Shown: positions 39,942 to 50,904 of the stretch, in pieces
Numbering within the stretch: position 1 is the first letter of the stretch
How the letters are laid out: each line of letters opens with the position of its first letter
NCBI GenBank assembly: GCA_002401965.1
Contig: NVUR01000003.1
Coordinates: 51,738-115,737 of the forward strand
Origin: Alphaproteobacteria bacterium
GTDB taxonomy: Bacteria > Pseudomonadota > Alphaproteobacteria > Micavibrionales > Micavibrionaceae
Length of the DNA stretch: 64,000 nt
Reading direction: 5' to 3'
Program-made: the position numbers and the translations under genes
The notes under the pieces: generated by a model
Seen by the model: only the letters and a program-made list of their open reading frames with translations
Database searches by the model: none
What the model was told of the DNA's origin: nothing

Positions 39942-40182
39942 CTATCTCATCCGTTTGGCCAATGGTTTTATGGCGTGGTGTAAAAATTATGGTGGTAAAA
40001 GGCAATTGGATAATTGTCTCGGTCTTATATTTTTTTGTCAAAAAATCGGGCGACCCACCCAATCTATAGTTTATCTCTATGTAAATCGCAAATAGCCCGC
40101 GATAGTGTAGATATATTGTCATTTATAATTCCCCTCTATTGATGTCTAAGCATGGCATCAACACACACATAATTATTTTGGA

Positions 40183-40845
40183 TTAGGCCATTCTTTCTGT
40201 TTCTTTGAAACTGTCTAAAAACACTTGATTATCATTGGTTAATGGCGACTTGGCGTATGAATAAATTGCCTTCATCAGTTCGGGCAGGATTGTTCTTGGA
40301 AATGTTTTTATGCCAATTTTAATGCTATGATCCAGAATAATAATATGCGTATTCATGAATCCTTTTAATACTATCGGATGTTTTGACATTTTGTGCATTT
40401 GTCCATCTTCGGATGCAAAGAGGCATCCTGTCATATTGGCTGTAAAGTAGAAATCCAGATCAAAGCAAGATAGTGTCGAGAAGATGCAATCTTGTATATT
40501 CGTACCATCAATAAGTGTCGCGCCAAAACTGGCACTTCTGAAATCACTTTTATTGAGATCAGAGTAAGATAGGCAGGTGTTATAGAGTGAAGCATTGTAA
40601 AAAATGGAATTTGTCAGATGTGCTTCGGATAAATTTGCGCCTGTTAAATTTGTATTTATGAAGTTGGCATTGGGCATGTGGGCGCTGTCAAGGTTGGCGT
40701 TAGACAGGTTTTCGTTTTTTAAATTAATATGGGTTAGGTTTATTTGGTTTTCGACGGCATCCTCCAGACATTTGATAAAGGATGTGTAGTACCCTGAGAA
40801 TATTTCTGTATGGTCTGTATGTTTGTGAAGTCTAAAATATGGCAT
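40183..40845 (-). CDS. pentapeptide repeat protein
   Basis: Tandem A(N/D)LXX units: NLKNENLSNANLDSAHMPNANFINTNLTGANLSEAHLTNSIFYNASLYNTCLSYSDLNKSDF. Confidence 0.85.
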   Translation of the reverse strand: MPYFRLHKHTDHTEIFSGYYTSFIKCLEDAVENQINLTHINLKNENLSNANLDSAHMPNANFINTNLTGANLSEAHLTNSIFYNASLYNTCLSYSDLNKSDFRSASFGATLIDGTNIQDCIFSTLSCFDLDFYFTANMTGCLFASEDGQMHKMSKHPIVLKGFMNTHIIILDHSIKIGIKTFPRTILPELMKAIYSYAKSPLTNDNQVFLDSFKETERMA

Positions 40846-41140
40846 GTTGTTTTCCCCTTAATATTGTATTAACACAGCCCGATACTTGACAGCGTGCAAG
40901 TATTTGTCAAACGGTTTTCCATATTATGTGTAGGGGCTGTGGACTGTAAATATGGTTTTAGTCTTTAAAAACAACGTAACAACCATAGGTTTAATAAAAT
41001 CTATGCGTGTATCCTTTTGGATAGTGTGTGTGGACATCAGAAGGGCTGATCGTGCTGTAATCGTGTTATTATATTTGAATTTTGGTATTTGGAAGGTTAT
41101 CGTTAGGGGCTGTACGCATTCTTAATGAGTATGAAAGAAT

Positions 41141-42991
41141 ATGAAAAAATCATCGATTGAACAAGCTATTGAAATAATTAAGGGCTATGTCGCTTCTTTA
41201 CCCCTCAGCCCAGGGGTTTACCGAATGATTTCTGATGATGAGGATGTTCTTTATGTCGGTAAAGCCAAGGCATTAAAAAAGCGTGTTGCCTCTTATACGC
41301 ATTTTGAAAAGCTGCCACACAGGTTGCAACGAATGGTGTCTATGACGCGACGTATGGAGTTTATAAATACCCATACCGAAGCGGATGCGCTTATTCTTGA
41401 AGCAAACTTGATTAAGCAATATAAGCCACGTTTTAATATCTTGCTGCGTGATGATAAATCTTTTCCTTATATTCTATTGAAGGAAGACCATGATTTTCCA
41501 CAGATCCTAAAACATCGTGGCGCGCGGACATCTAAGGGGGCGTATTTTGGCCCTTTCCCCAGTGCAGGGGATGTGAATAGGACGCTTTTTGCGCTGCAAC
41601 GTGCTTTTTTATTGCGAAATTGCAGCGATAATACTTTGAAGACGCGAACGCGCCCGTGTTTACAATATCATATAAAGCGTTGCACTGCACCGTGTGTCGG
41701 AAAGGTTAGCAGGGAAGAATACGCGCAGCAGGTCAAAGGCGCGCAAGATTTTATGCAAGGCAAAAGCCGCGCTGTGCAGGAGCATCTCACCATACGTATG
41801 GAGGAGGCAAGCAATGCCACGGATTACGAAGTGGCCGCAGGGTATCGTGATCGCATTCGCGCCTTAACCTCCATTCAGGCAAAGCACGAGATGAATGATG
41901 ATCTTGGTGATGTTGATGTTATTGCGCTTATAAAGAGCGGGGATATGAGCTGCATTCAGATGTTTTTTTACCGTGGAGGGCGGAATCTGGGCAATAGATC
42001 GTATTTTCCGCGCCATGATAAGGATGAAAGCGCAGGCGCGGTGTTGTCCGCGTTTATGGCGCAATTCTATCAAAATAAAACTGTGCCTAAAGACGTTATT
42101 GTTAATAGGGAGATGGATGATAAAGCTCTGCTTGAAGAGGCTTTATCTGCTCCATTACCTTATAAAATACGTATTTCTGTGCCAAAAAGGGGAAAGTATA
42201 AACGCGCAGCAGATTTCGCACTCAAGAACGCATCGGAGGCGTTAAAACGTCACGCAACACTCTCGACGACGCGGCTGAAAATGCGCTCTGGTGTTGCTGA
42301 TTTATTCGGGTTAGATGATGTTCCCACGCGGATTGAAGTTTATGATAACAGCCATATTTCAGGCACAAATATGGTCGGTGCGATGATCGTTGAAGGCGAA
42401 GAAGGCTTTCAGAAAAAATCATATAGAAAGTTCAATATAAAAGAGGCTGGCGCCGCCGATGATTACGCGATGATGCGCGAAGTTTTATCACGACGTTTTA
42501 AGCGGGCCTTGCAAGAGGATAAGGGCGCGGGTTCGGAAAATTGGCCGGATATCCTGTTGATTGACGGCGGGCTTGGGCAATTAAGTGCCTGTCGCGGGGT
42601 GTTAGAAGATTTAGGTATCTTGGATCAACTCACTTTGGTGGCGATTGCGAAGGGCGCGGATCGTAACGCTGGACGTGAAAAATTCTTCATGATTGATCGC
42701 GATATGTTCCAATTGCCAGTGAATGATCCTGTCTTACATTACTTGCAATGCTTACGCGATGAAGCGCATCGTTTTGCGATCGGTTCACACAGGGCGCGGC
42801 GGGCGAAGGCGTTGGTTTCCTCGCCGTTGGATCACATTGATGGCATCGGTGCAAAGCGTAAAAAATCATTGCTGCTGCATTTTGGCTCTGCCAAGGCGAT
42901 TGAGGCTGCGAGCATTCATGATATATCGCAAGTGGAAGGTATTTCCCAATCTCTTGCACGGGTAATTTATAATTATTTCCACGAAGGGTGA
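41141..42991 (+). CDS. uvrC: excinuclease ABC subunit UvrC
   Basis: PGVYRMISDDEDVLYVGKAKALKKRVASY, RPCLQYHIKRCTAPCVG, IEVYDNSHISGTNMVGAMIV, LLIDGGLGQLSA, C-terminal HhH. Confidence 0.97.
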   Translation: MKKSSIEQAIEIIKGYVASLPLSPGVYRMISDDEDVLYVGKAKALKKRVASYTHFEKLPHRLQRMVSMTRRMEFINTHTEADALILEANLIKQYKPRFNILLRDDKSFPYILLKEDHDFPQILKHRGARTSKGAYFGPFPSAGDVNRTLFALQRAFLLRNCSDNTLKTRTRPCLQYHIKRCTAPCVGKVSREEYAQQVKGAQDFMQGKSRAVQEHLTIRMEEASNATDYEVAAGYRDRIRALTSIQAKHEMNDDLGDVDVIALIKSGDMSCIQMFFYRGGRNLGNRSYFPRHDKDESAGAVLSAFMAQFYQNKTVPKDVIVNREMDDKALLEEALSAPLPYKIRISVPKRGKYKRAADFALKNASEALKRHATLSTTRLKMRSGVADLFGLDDVPTRIEVYDNSHISGTNMVGAMIVEGEEGFQKKSYRKFNIKEAGAADDYAMMREVLSRRFKRALQEDKGAGSENWPDILLIDGGLGQLSACRGVLEDLGILDQLTLVAIAKGADRNAGREKFFMIDRDMFQLPVNDPVLHYLQCLRDEAHRFAIGSHRARRAKALVSSPLDHIDGIGAKRKKSLLLHFGSAKAIEAASIHDISQVEGISQSLARVIYNYFHEG

Positions 42992-43213
42992 TGGTTTTGA
43001 TTTGGTATTTTACGTATCAAAATAGGACTGAAAAGGCATCTGAAAATAAAATTGTTTTGAATCAAAATGATGCGTTTTTGTTTGGGGAAAACTCCGAATC
43101 ATACCTTGCGGAGCTTAAATCACCGTGTTATCTTTTAGTCAATTCAGTCATAGTTAACTACAAATTTGGTGCGTACATTGGTACGTGCCGAACTCTAATA
43201 CTCTTATGGAAAG

Positions 43214-44089
43214 GTGTGCAGAAAAATGTTTCATCGAGTGAAATCAGACGTTCAGGGTACTGGGCAAAAGCAACAAGTAGAATCTGATAAAGGATATCGT
43301 GATGTGGAAACACGCACGTCGTCAATTCGTCAGGAACAAGATAAGCCAGAGGTGAACGAAGAGAATACCGAACGTTCGCAGGAGGCAACATACGGAAAAA
43401 AACAACCCAAAACTCAGGAAGAAACACGTAGTATGAGAGCAAGAGAAGAGATAGCAACACGTAAATATGGCCAAGATACAGAAGAAGAGCGCACGAACGC
43501 GCCTTCTACAGGTCGTGCAGCAAGTTACCAACCGTCTGTCGCACGTTCCGGTGGTTATCCTGGTTCATATTCAGGCTCGTCATCATATACTGCGCCGCAG
43601 GCATCTGATGTTTATTCCGGTGGTGATCGTACTTTGACAATTGGTCGCGGTATTAACATGTCTGGTGAAATTGATGCTTGTGACCATTTAATGGTTGAAG
43701 GTACGGTCGAAGCGGCACTTAAAGGTGCTAAATTGCTTGAAATTGCAGAGTCCGGTACATTTTATGGCACAGTAGAAATCGAAGAAGCAACGATTGCAGG
43801 TCGCTTTGAAGGTGATATTACAGTCAATGGTCGCTTGACGATTAAGTCATCTGGTGTGATTACAGGTTCTGTCGCATATCGTGAGTTGGCGGTTGAATCA
43901 GGCGCGGTTATTGATGGTCGTATGACACCTTTAAAAGGGACTGTAGACCCGAAGAGCGTTGACAGATACCGCGCAGGCAGCGATGCTTCTGCGATGGCCA
44001 AGGCGAAAGAAACTGTGTCAAAAAAGGATAACAGGGAGCCTGCGAACACAGAGAGTGGTCTGTTTTCTAAGGCGCATACATCATATTAA
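43214..44089 (+). CDS. bactofilin (polymer-forming cytoskeletal protein)
   Basis: TLTIGRGINMSGEIDACDHLMVEGTVEAALKGAKLLEIAESGTFYGTVEIEEATIAGRFEGDITVNGRLTIKSSGVITGSVAYRELAVESGAVIDG. Confidence 0.93.
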   Translation: MCRKMFHRVKSDVQGTGQKQQVESDKGYRDVETRTSSIRQEQDKPEVNEENTERSQEATYGKKQPKTQEETRSMRAREEIATRKYGQDTEEERTNAPSTGRAASYQPSVARSGGYPGSYSGSSSYTAPQASDVYSGGDRTLTIGRGINMSGEIDACDHLMVEGTVEAALKGAKLLEIAESGTFYGTVEIEEATIAGRFEGDITVNGRLTIKSSGVITGSVAYRELAVESGAVIDGRMTPLKGTVDPKSVDRYRAGSDASAMAKAKETVSKKDNREPANTESGLFSKAHTSY

Positions 44090-44210
44090 GTTTAAGTACG
44101 AGCAGGCTATAATCGCTTTGTTTAAGCGGTGGTCTGTTTCGTTTGTTCTTGTGTATGAGGTATGTTGAACGATATATTCCGTTCGATCCCTGAAAATTAT
44201 GAAATATTAT

Positions 44211-44240
44211 AAAGCCGTGCAGTGATGTACGGCTTTCGTT
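44211..44240 (+). terminator. intrinsic terminator downstream of bactofilin
   Basis: AAAGCCGT ... ACGGCTTT hairpin followed by CGTTGTTTTT. Confidence 0.7.
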
Positions 44241-44395
44241 GTTTTTACCTTCTATACACTTCATCTCTCATGGCATTCTTATTAGTTTGTTCGTAGAATT
44301 TTTTCTCGTTTTTTGTATTTTATATAGGATAAAAGGCGCAATTTTCCTGCAAGTAAGGTATATTATAGGAAAATATGTCTAAAAAATCAAGGGAA

Positions 44396-45034
44396 TTATG
44401 CGTTTGATATTTTGTCCTTGAAGGCACATAAATCATAAACGGGGCAAGTGTTGCATTCGGGTTTGCGCGCTTTGCAAGTATATCGACCAAGCAGGATCAG
44501 CCAATGATGTGCGTGCAGAGCATATTCATCGGGCATGATTTTAAGCAAGGCGCGTTCAACGGCGTCAGGGTTTTTACCTTTTGCCATGCCTGTACGGTTT
44601 GACACGCGGAAAATATGCGTATCCACGGCCATTGTCGGTTGTTTGAAGATAATGTTTAAAACCACGTTTGCGGTTTTCCGCCCAACACCAGGCAGGGTCA
44701 TGAGGTTTTCGCGGGTATCAGGGATTTCTCCGTCATAGTCGCGTACCAGAATTTCGGACAGGGCGATGACGTTCTTGGCTTTGTTGTTATAAAGCCCGAT
44801 TGTCTTGATATGCTGTTTCAGTTCATCAACACCTAAATCGACCATCTTTTGTGGCGTATCTATGGTTTTGAACAGCGCGTTTGTTGCCTTATTCACACCG
44901 ACATCTGTTGATTGCGCGGATAATGTCACGGCAACCAGCAGAGTATATGGGTTCGTATATTTCAAATCACTTTTTGGCGCGGGGTCTATGGCGTGAAGGC
45001 GTTTAAAAAATTCGTGAATATTTTCTTTTTTCAT
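44396..45034 (-). CDS. nth: endonuclease III
   Basis: YTLLVAVTLSAQSTDVGVNKATNALF, LMTLPGVGRKTANVVLNI, VDTHIFRVSNRTGMA, Fe-S cluster CKARKPECNTCPVYDLC. Confidence 0.97.
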   Translation of the reverse strand: MKKENIHEFFKRLHAIDPAPKSDLKYTNPYTLLVAVTLSAQSTDVGVNKATNALFKTIDTPQKMVDLGVDELKQHIKTIGLYNNKAKNVIALSEILVRDYDGEIPDTRENLMTLPGVGRKTANVVLNIIFKQPTMAVDTHIFRVSNRTGMAKGKNPDAVERALLKIMPDEYALHAHHWLILLGRYTCKARKPECNTCPVYDLCAFKDKISNA

Positions 45035-45068
45035 AGTAGTTTAAATAGCAGCACAGAAAGGCTAAGTC

Positions 45069-45575
45069 ATGGAAAAAATTACCTATGGATTTTATAAATC
45101 ACCAATTGGTGAGATGGTATTGGCACAAAGTGAAAAAGGGTTATGTTGGCTTGGTTTTATGGTGGAGGGCTATAAGGGCAATGGGTATGATCGTATGGTC
45201 GGTCATTTTCCGAAGGTCGATTTTGTTCGCAATGATGATGTTATTCAATCTGTTGGGGATCAGTTAATGGTTGTTTGGAAAAAGGGGCATGGTGCTGATA
45301 TTGCTCTTGATTTGCGTGGGACGGCGTTTCAGAAATCTGTGTGGCAAGTGTTGCTGAATATTCAAAAAGGGCAGGTTAAAACATACGGTGATGTTGCCAA
45401 TGATATTGGTAAGCCTAAGGCTGCGCGTGCGGTGGGCAGTGCGGTTGGGTCAAATCCAGTCTCATTGATAGTGCCTTGTCACCGTATCATACAGCAATCA
45501 GGTGATATCGGGAATTTTGGCTGGGGTGTTGATTTAAAACGCCGGATATTGCTTGAAGAAGGCTTTAATATCTAG
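45069..45575 (+). CDS. ogt: methylated-DNA--[protein]-cysteine S-methyltransferase
   Basis: GTAFQKSVWQVLLNIQKGQVKTYGDVA, ARAVGSAVGSNPVSLIVPCHRIIQ (PCHR active site). Confidence 0.93.
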   Translation: MEKITYGFYKSPIGEMVLAQSEKGLCWLGFMVEGYKGNGYDRMVGHFPKVDFVRNDDVIQSVGDQLMVVWKKGHGADIALDLRGTAFQKSVWQVLLNIQKGQVKTYGDVANDIGKPKAARAVGSAVGSNPVSLIVPCHRIIQQSGDIGNFGWGVDLKRRILLEEGFNI

Positions 45576-46345
45576 AGGTCTAAGACGTCACGCATAGAGT
45601 ATAATCCAGCAGGTTTTTCCGCGCTCCATAATGCGGCGCGTAGTGCGCCTTTTGCATAGAGTTTCCTGTTTGTGGATTTATGAGTAAGTTCAAGGCGTTC
45701 ACCTTCGCCAAAGAAAAATGCGGTATGTTCACCCACAATATCACCACCACGTGCAACGGAAAATCCGATTTTCCCTTTTTCACGGACACCGATTTTCCCG
45801 TGTCTGTCATAATCTGCGAGGTTTTCTAAGCTGTTATTACGTCCGGCTGCGGCGGCTCTTCCAATCGCCAGAGCCGTACCTGATGGGGCATCGACTTTAT
45901 ATTTATGGTGAGATTCAAAAATTTCGATATCCCATTCAGGGTCAAGGCGGGCGGCGGCTTGTTCCACCAAGGCCAGCAGTAAGTTTACACCAACACTCAT
46001 ATTGGCGGCGTAGACAATCGTAGTTTTTTCTGCTGCTTGTTTGAGCAGAAATTCATCATCTTGTGTCAGACCTGTTGTGCCAACGATCAGCGTCTTTTTA
46101 TGCTCGGCGGCAAGTTTGGCGTGATTGCGTGTGCCTTCGGGCAGGGTAAAATCGATAATAACATCAGAGACTTTAAATAGGGCTTCTTCGCTGTCGGTTG
46201 TGAAGTATTGGCCGCCATTATCCACGGCTTCGCGGGCAGAACCACCAGCCAGAATAAGATTATGTGCATCCCAATCTTCTGAGAGGAGTTCGTCAATAAT
46301 AAGTTTTCCAACGCGCCCATTACAGCCAACAACACCGATTTTCAT
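45572..46345 (-). CDS. dapB: 4-hydroxy-tetrahydrodipicolinate reductase
   Basis: MKIGVVGCNGRVGKLI, IIDFTLPEG, VGTTGL, ANMSVGVNLLLALVEQAA, EIFESHHKYKVDAPSGTALAIG. Confidence 0.96.
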   Translation of the reverse strand: MKIGVVGCNGRVGKLIIDELLSEDWDAHNLILAGGSAREAVDNGGQYFTTDSEEALFKVSDVIIDFTLPEGTRNHAKLAAEHKKTLIVGTTGLTQDDEFLLKQAAEKTTIVYAANMSVGVNLLLALVEQAAARLDPEWDIEIFESHHKYKVDAPSGTALAIGRAAAAGRNNSLENLADYDRHGKIGVREKGKIGFSVARGGDIVGEHTAFFFGEGERLELTHKSTNRKLYAKGALRAALWSAEKPAGLYSMRDVLDL

Positions 46346-46376
46346 GTTAAATATCTTTCCTTTATCGTGTTTTATA

Positions 46377-47534
46377 TTATTCGCTTAAATCATCCCAGAA
46401 TTCACGGATTTTTTTGAAAAAGCCGCTCGATTCAGGAGAGTTTTTGCCCGCAGATTTGCCTTCATCCATAGATTTATCAAGATCACGCAGCAAGTCTTGC
46501 TGTTTTTTATTTAGATGAACAGGAGTTTCTACAAAAATATTGATATACATATCACCGTGTGCGTCAGAGCGCAGCATGCTCATGCCTTTGCCCCGCAGGC
46601 GGAATTGTTGGCCAGTTTGCGTGCCTGAGGGGATCTTTACGCTGGCGCGTTTTCCTTCGATTGTGGGTACATCAATTTCACCACCAAGGGCGGCGCGTGT
46701 GACGGTGATTGGTACGCGGCAATAAAGATTTGCGCCATCACGTTGGAATAATTTATGCGGTTTGACGTTCATCATAACGTACAGATCGCCGCGCGACCCC
46801 CCGCGTAATCCTGCTTCACCTTCGCCTGTTAGGCGAATACGGCGTCCGGTTTCAACGCCAGCAGGGATTTTTATTTTAAGTGTTTTTGCTTTTTTAATAC
46901 GTCCTGCACCAGCGCATTTTTTGCAGGGGTCTTTAATGAAAGCACCTTCACCGTGACAGGTCGGGCAGGCACGCTCAATTGTAAAGAATCCTTGTTGCTG
47001 GCGTACACGTCCTGCGCCGTTACAGGTGCTGCAACTTTGACTGGACGTGCCTTTTTGTGCGCCTGAGCCGCTGCATTCGTCGCAAGAATCGTTGACGGGG
47101 ATTTTTATTGTAGCTTCTTTGCCTTTATAGGCATTCTCTAAGGATAGTTCCATCGTATATTGCATGTCAGAGCCACGTGCAGGGCCGTTACTGCGTCTGC
47201 CACCGCCACCGTTGCCCATGAAATCGCCAAACATATCTTCGAATATATCGGAAAATGCACCTGCGCCGCCCATACCACCAGGGTGACCGCCGCCGCCGCC
47301 CATGCTGCCGTCGAAGGCGGCATGACCGTATTGGTCATAAGCTGCGCGCTTTTGCTCGTCTTTCAGGATATCGTAAGCCTGATTGATTTCCTTGAATTTT
47401 TCTTCTGCCTTAGGGTTGTCTTGGTTTTGGTCGGGATGGTATTTCATCGCCAACTTACGGTATGCTTTTTTAATCTCGCCCGCATCGGCGGATTGTTCAA
47501 CGCCGATTACTTCGTAAAAGTCTTGTTCAGCCAT
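46377..47534 (-). CDS. dnaJ: molecular chaperone DnaJ
   Basis: J domain with HPD, Gly-rich linker, four CxxCxG-type zinc motifs ([37 protein letters not shown]). Confidence 0.98.
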   Translation of the reverse strand: MAEQDFYEVIGVEQSADAGEIKKAYRKLAMKYHPDQNQDNPKAEEKFKEINQAYDILKDEQKRAAYDQYGHAAFDGSMGGGGGHPGGMGGAGAFSDIFEDMFGDFMGNGGGGRRSNGPARGSDMQYTMELSLENAYKGKEATIKIPVNDSCDECSGSGAQKGTSSQSCSTCNGAGRVRQQQGFFTIERACPTCHGEGAFIKDPCKKCAGAGRIKKAKTLKIKIPAGVETGRRIRLTGEGEAGLRGGSRGDLYVMMNVKPHKLFQRDGANLYCRVPITVTRAALGGEIDVPTIEGKRASVKIPSGTQTGQQFRLRGKGMSMLRSDAHGDMYINIFVETPVHLNKKQQDLLRDLDKSMDEGKSAGKNSPESSGFFKKIREFWDDLSE

Positions 47535-47539
47535 AATAG

Positions 47540-47926
47540 TTACTCTTTTCCGGAGTTATGCTTCTTCTGCATGGTTGTTTTAGGTGGCATGAAAAACTCG
47601 ATGAAGCTGTCCCATAATCCCGTATCATTGGAGGCTGATTTATTGTCGTTATCGGCTTTCAGGTTAATGCCCTTGGGCTGACCTTGTTGTGAAAGCAGCA
47701 AGCGATTATAACGCGCGCGTCCATTGGGTGTTTTCAGTGCGGCGTATGCTTCATTAATTAAACGAAAGCGTAAAGCAGCAATTTTCTTATTTCCTGGATT
47801 TTTATCAGGGTGATAAATTTTTGCTAATTCCAAATAAGACTTTCTGATATCCGCATCAGGTGAATCCGGATATATTTTTAGAATGTCATAGTAAGATTTA
47901 CTTTTGTTTTCTTGTCTAAACATCAA
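47540..47926 (-). CDS. small J-domain protein
   Basis: 128 aa; [55 protein letters not shown] with HPD motif, no zinc domain. Confidence 0.9.
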   Translation of the reverse strand: MMFRQENKSKSYYDILKIYPDSPDADIRKSYLELAKIYHPDKNPGNKKIAALRFRLINEAYAALKTPNGRARYNRLLLSQQGQPKGINLKADNDNKSASNDTGLWDSFIEFFMPPKTTMQKKHNSGKE

Positions 47927-48026
47927 GTCACCATATTTATTGCATGTTTATTATGTATTTATAAGGATACCGAAGGCCAAATAGGGCGCGCCGATATCCT
48001 TGAATATATATATTTAATTATAAAAA

Positions 48027-49970
48027 CTAAGCAGATTTCTCTTCATCGTCTGTTTCTTCTTCGATCTCAAGATCAGTGAAGTCAGCGTCAATGGCATCAT
48101 CATCAGAAGGGTTTCCTGCATCAGTGGATGCATCTTCGCTATCCGCTTCACCGGCGGCATCTTCCTGTGCTTGGCGGTATGCCAGTTCGCCCAGTTTCAT
48201 GCTTGCCTGCGTCAGAGCATCATTCTTTTCTTTGATGTCTGTTGCATCTTCACCTTCTAAGGCTGTTTTCAGATCAGAGATTGCCGCTTCGACTGTGGCT
48301 TTTTCGTCATCAGGGATTTTATCGCCAAGCTCTTCGATTGAGCTTTCCGTTGCGTGGATCATTGCCTCTGCTTGATTACGCATTTCAACGGTTTCACGTT
48401 TTTCTGCATCTGAATCTGCGTTGGCTTCTGCGTCTTTGACCATTTGATCGATATCTTCATCAGATAGACCGCCCGATGCTTGAATACGGATTTGCTGTTC
48501 CTTATTCGTTGCTTTGTCTTTGGCGGATACGTTAACAAGACCGTTCACATCAATATCGAAGGTGACTTCGATTTGTGGTATACCGCGCGGCGCGGGAGGA
48601 ACGCCAACAAGATCAAATTGTCCCAGGACTTTATTGTCTGCGGCCATTTCACGCTCCCCTTGGAAAACGCGGATAGTCACAGCATTCTGATTATCTTCAG
48701 CCGTGGAGAACACTTGAGATTTTTTGGTTGGGATTGTTGTATTGCGCTCAATCAAACGTGTGAACACGCCGCCCAATGTTTCGATACCAAGTGAAAGTGG
48801 TGTCACATCAAGAAGCAAAACATCCTTCACGTCACCGCGTAAGATACCGCCTTGAATAGCCGCACCGTTGGCAACGACTTCATCAGGGTTAACACCTTTA
48901 TGTGGCTCTTTACCGAAGAAGTCTTTAACCGTTTCGATGATTTTAGGCATGCGGGTCATCCCACCAACCATAACGACTTCATCAATTTCAGATGCTTTTA
49001 GTCCGGCATCTTTTAGGGCTGATTTAAGCGGGGTAATTGTGCGCTTGATATAGTCAGCAACTATGCTTTCCAGTTTTGCACGGCTAAGTGAAATTTGTAG
49101 ATGTTTTGGCCCAGAAGCATCTGCGGTAATAAAGGGCAGGTTCACTTCGGTTTGTGTTGTGCTGGATAGCTCAATTTTTGCTTTTTCTGCGGCTTCTTTT
49201 AGACGTTGAAGTGCAACAGTGTCCTCGCGTAGATCAATGCCTTGCTCTTTTTTGAACTCATCAGCGAGGTAGTCAATGATGCGTGCGTCAAAGTCTTCAC
49301 CACCAAGGAATGTATCACCATTGGTTGCTTTCACTTCGAAAACGCCATCGCCGACTTCAAGGACGGATACGTCGAATGTACCACCACCAAGGTCATAAAC
49401 AACAATTGTACCTGTTGTACCTTTGTCCAGACCATAGGCTAATGCCGCGGCTGTTGGCTCGTTAATGATGCGCTCAACTTCAAGACCTGCGATTTTACCC
49501 GCGTCTTTTGTGGCTTGGCGTTGTGCATCATTGAAATATGCAGGTACGGTAATAACGGCCTTTGTTACAGGTTCACCAAGATAGCTCTCGGCAGTTTCCT
49601 TCATTTTTTGCAAGATCATTGCAGCAATTTGGGACGGGGCGTATTTTTCGCCTTCAATTTCGACCCATGCATCGCCATTATCACCTTTGATAATTTTGAA
49701 AGGGGATTTTTTGGCCATTTCCTGTACTTGTTTATCATCAAAGGGACGTCCGATAAGACGTTTGATGGCATAGACTGTGTTTTCAGGATTTGTGACGGCT
49801 TGGCGTTTTGCGGGCTGTCCGGCCAAACGCTCTCCATCTTTTGTGAAAGCGATCATGGACGGGGTTGTCCGTGCGCCTTCTGCATTTTCGATCACGCGTG
49901 GCTCTTTACCGTCCATCACGGATACACATGAATTGGTAGTACCTAAGTCAATACCGATTACTTTGCTCAT
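48027..49970 (-). CDS. dnaK: molecular chaperone DnaK
   Basis: [69 protein letters not shown]. Confidence 0.99.
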   Translation of the reverse strand: MSKVIGIDLGTTNSCVSVMDGKEPRVIENAEGARTTPSMIAFTKDGERLAGQPAKRQAVTNPENTVYAIKRLIGRPFDDKQVQEMAKKSPFKIIKGDNGDAWVEIEGEKYAPSQIAAMILQKMKETAESYLGEPVTKAVITVPAYFNDAQRQATKDAGKIAGLEVERIINEPTAAALAYGLDKGTTGTIVVYDLGGGTFDVSVLEVGDGVFEVKATNGDTFLGGEDFDARIIDYLADEFKKEQGIDLREDTVALQRLKEAAEKAKIELSSTTQTEVNLPFITADASGPKHLQISLSRAKLESIVADYIKRTITPLKSALKDAGLKASEIDEVVMVGGMTRMPKIIETVKDFFGKEPHKGVNPDEVVANGAAIQGGILRGDVKDVLLLDVTPLSLGIETLGGVFTRLIERNTTIPTKKSQVFSTAEDNQNAVTIRVFQGEREMAADNKVLGQFDLVGVPPAPRGIPQIEVTFDIDVNGLVNVSAKDKATNKEQQIRIQASGGLSDEDIDQMVKDAEANADSDAEKRETVEMRNQAEAMIHATESSIEELGDKIPDDEKATVEAAISDLKTALEGEDATDIKEKNDALTQASMKLGELAYRQAQEDAAGEADSEDASTDAGNPSDDDAIDADFTDLEIEEETDDEEKSA

Positions 49971-50120
49971 TTTAGTTTCCTTTTAGTTTTGGCGAATTAC
50001 AAGCAGCCCATACCAGTGGCACCACGTAAATTCCCGAAGGTTTTCATTTAGGATCGAACTATATCAAGAGGATGTACAAAAATCCAGCATAAGAATATCA
50101 ATTTATAATATTTTATGTGC

Positions 50121-50813
50121 TTAGACTTCGGTATTTATTGTTTGGCCTGGTTCAGGCGAGGGGTGTTTTTGCCCTGTATTGTCACTTTTTGCGATACCAA
50201 CGCGGGCAGGGCGTAAAATACGACCATTCAGGGTGTATCCAGGTTCTATCACTTGGATAATCGTTCCTCTTACTTTGTCAGGCATGGGGGTTTCGAACAT
50301 AACTTCGTGGAAATTGGGGTCGAAGCGTTCGTCCAAAGGCTCTGTTTTTTTGATGCCGTTTTTCTCGAAGCAACGCAGGAGTTCTCTCTCTGTGGCATCA
50401 ATGCCATCGGTTAGGTTCTTTACTTGTGGATGTTGTTCTTGCAGCTCCGCGGGGATGGCATCAAGGGCGCGGCGAAGGTTGTCGGCAACGCTTAATATAT
50501 CGCGGGCAAAGTTAGATACAGCAAATTTCGAAGCATCTTCGCGATCTTTCATGGCGCGCTTACGACCATTTTCGGCCTCTGCGACTGTACGCATCATAAG
50601 GTCTTTTGTGCGCTCCAGTTCTGTTTCAAGAAGGGTAATGCGCGCCTGATCTTCGTTTGGTTCTGAAGCTGTGGCGGTTGCCGCTGTGTCTGTATCATCG
50701 GAAAAAGAATCATATTCCAGTTCTTCACTGTCGTCGGCCTCTACGCGAAATTCATTTTGTGCGTCTTGCTCTGCTTGTGTTCTTTGAGCAGCATTATCCT
50801 GTTCATGAGACAT
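50121..50813 (-). CDS. grpE: nucleotide exchange factor GrpE
   Basis: AEAENGRKRAMKDREDASKFAVSNFARDILSVADNLRRAL...FDPNFHEVMFETP...GTIIQVIEPGYTLNGRILRPARVGIAK. Confidence 0.95.
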   Translation of the reverse strand: MSHEQDNAAQRTQAEQDAQNEFRVEADDSEELEYDSFSDDTDTAATATASEPNEDQARITLLETELERTKDLMMRTVAEAENGRKRAMKDREDASKFAVSNFARDILSVADNLRRALDAIPAELQEQHPQVKNLTDGIDATERELLRCFEKNGIKKTEPLDERFDPNFHEVMFETPMPDKVRGTIIQVIEPGYTLNGRILRPARVGIAKSDNTGQKHPSPEPGQTINTEV

Positions 50814-50904
50814 TTTGTCGCATCCTTAAATATGGTGATTTGTTGTATAAAATCTACACAAGTATCCTGAATTATACATGTTATGTGATGATGAAGGCCT
50901 TATA

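Noticed and set aside
49515-49931. 138-aa plus-strand ORF with other ORFs antisense to dnaK
   Set aside because: dnaK on the minus strand is unambiguous.
50179-50649. 156-aa plus-strand ORF
   Set aside because: Antisense to grpE; Ser/Arg-rich shadow ORF.
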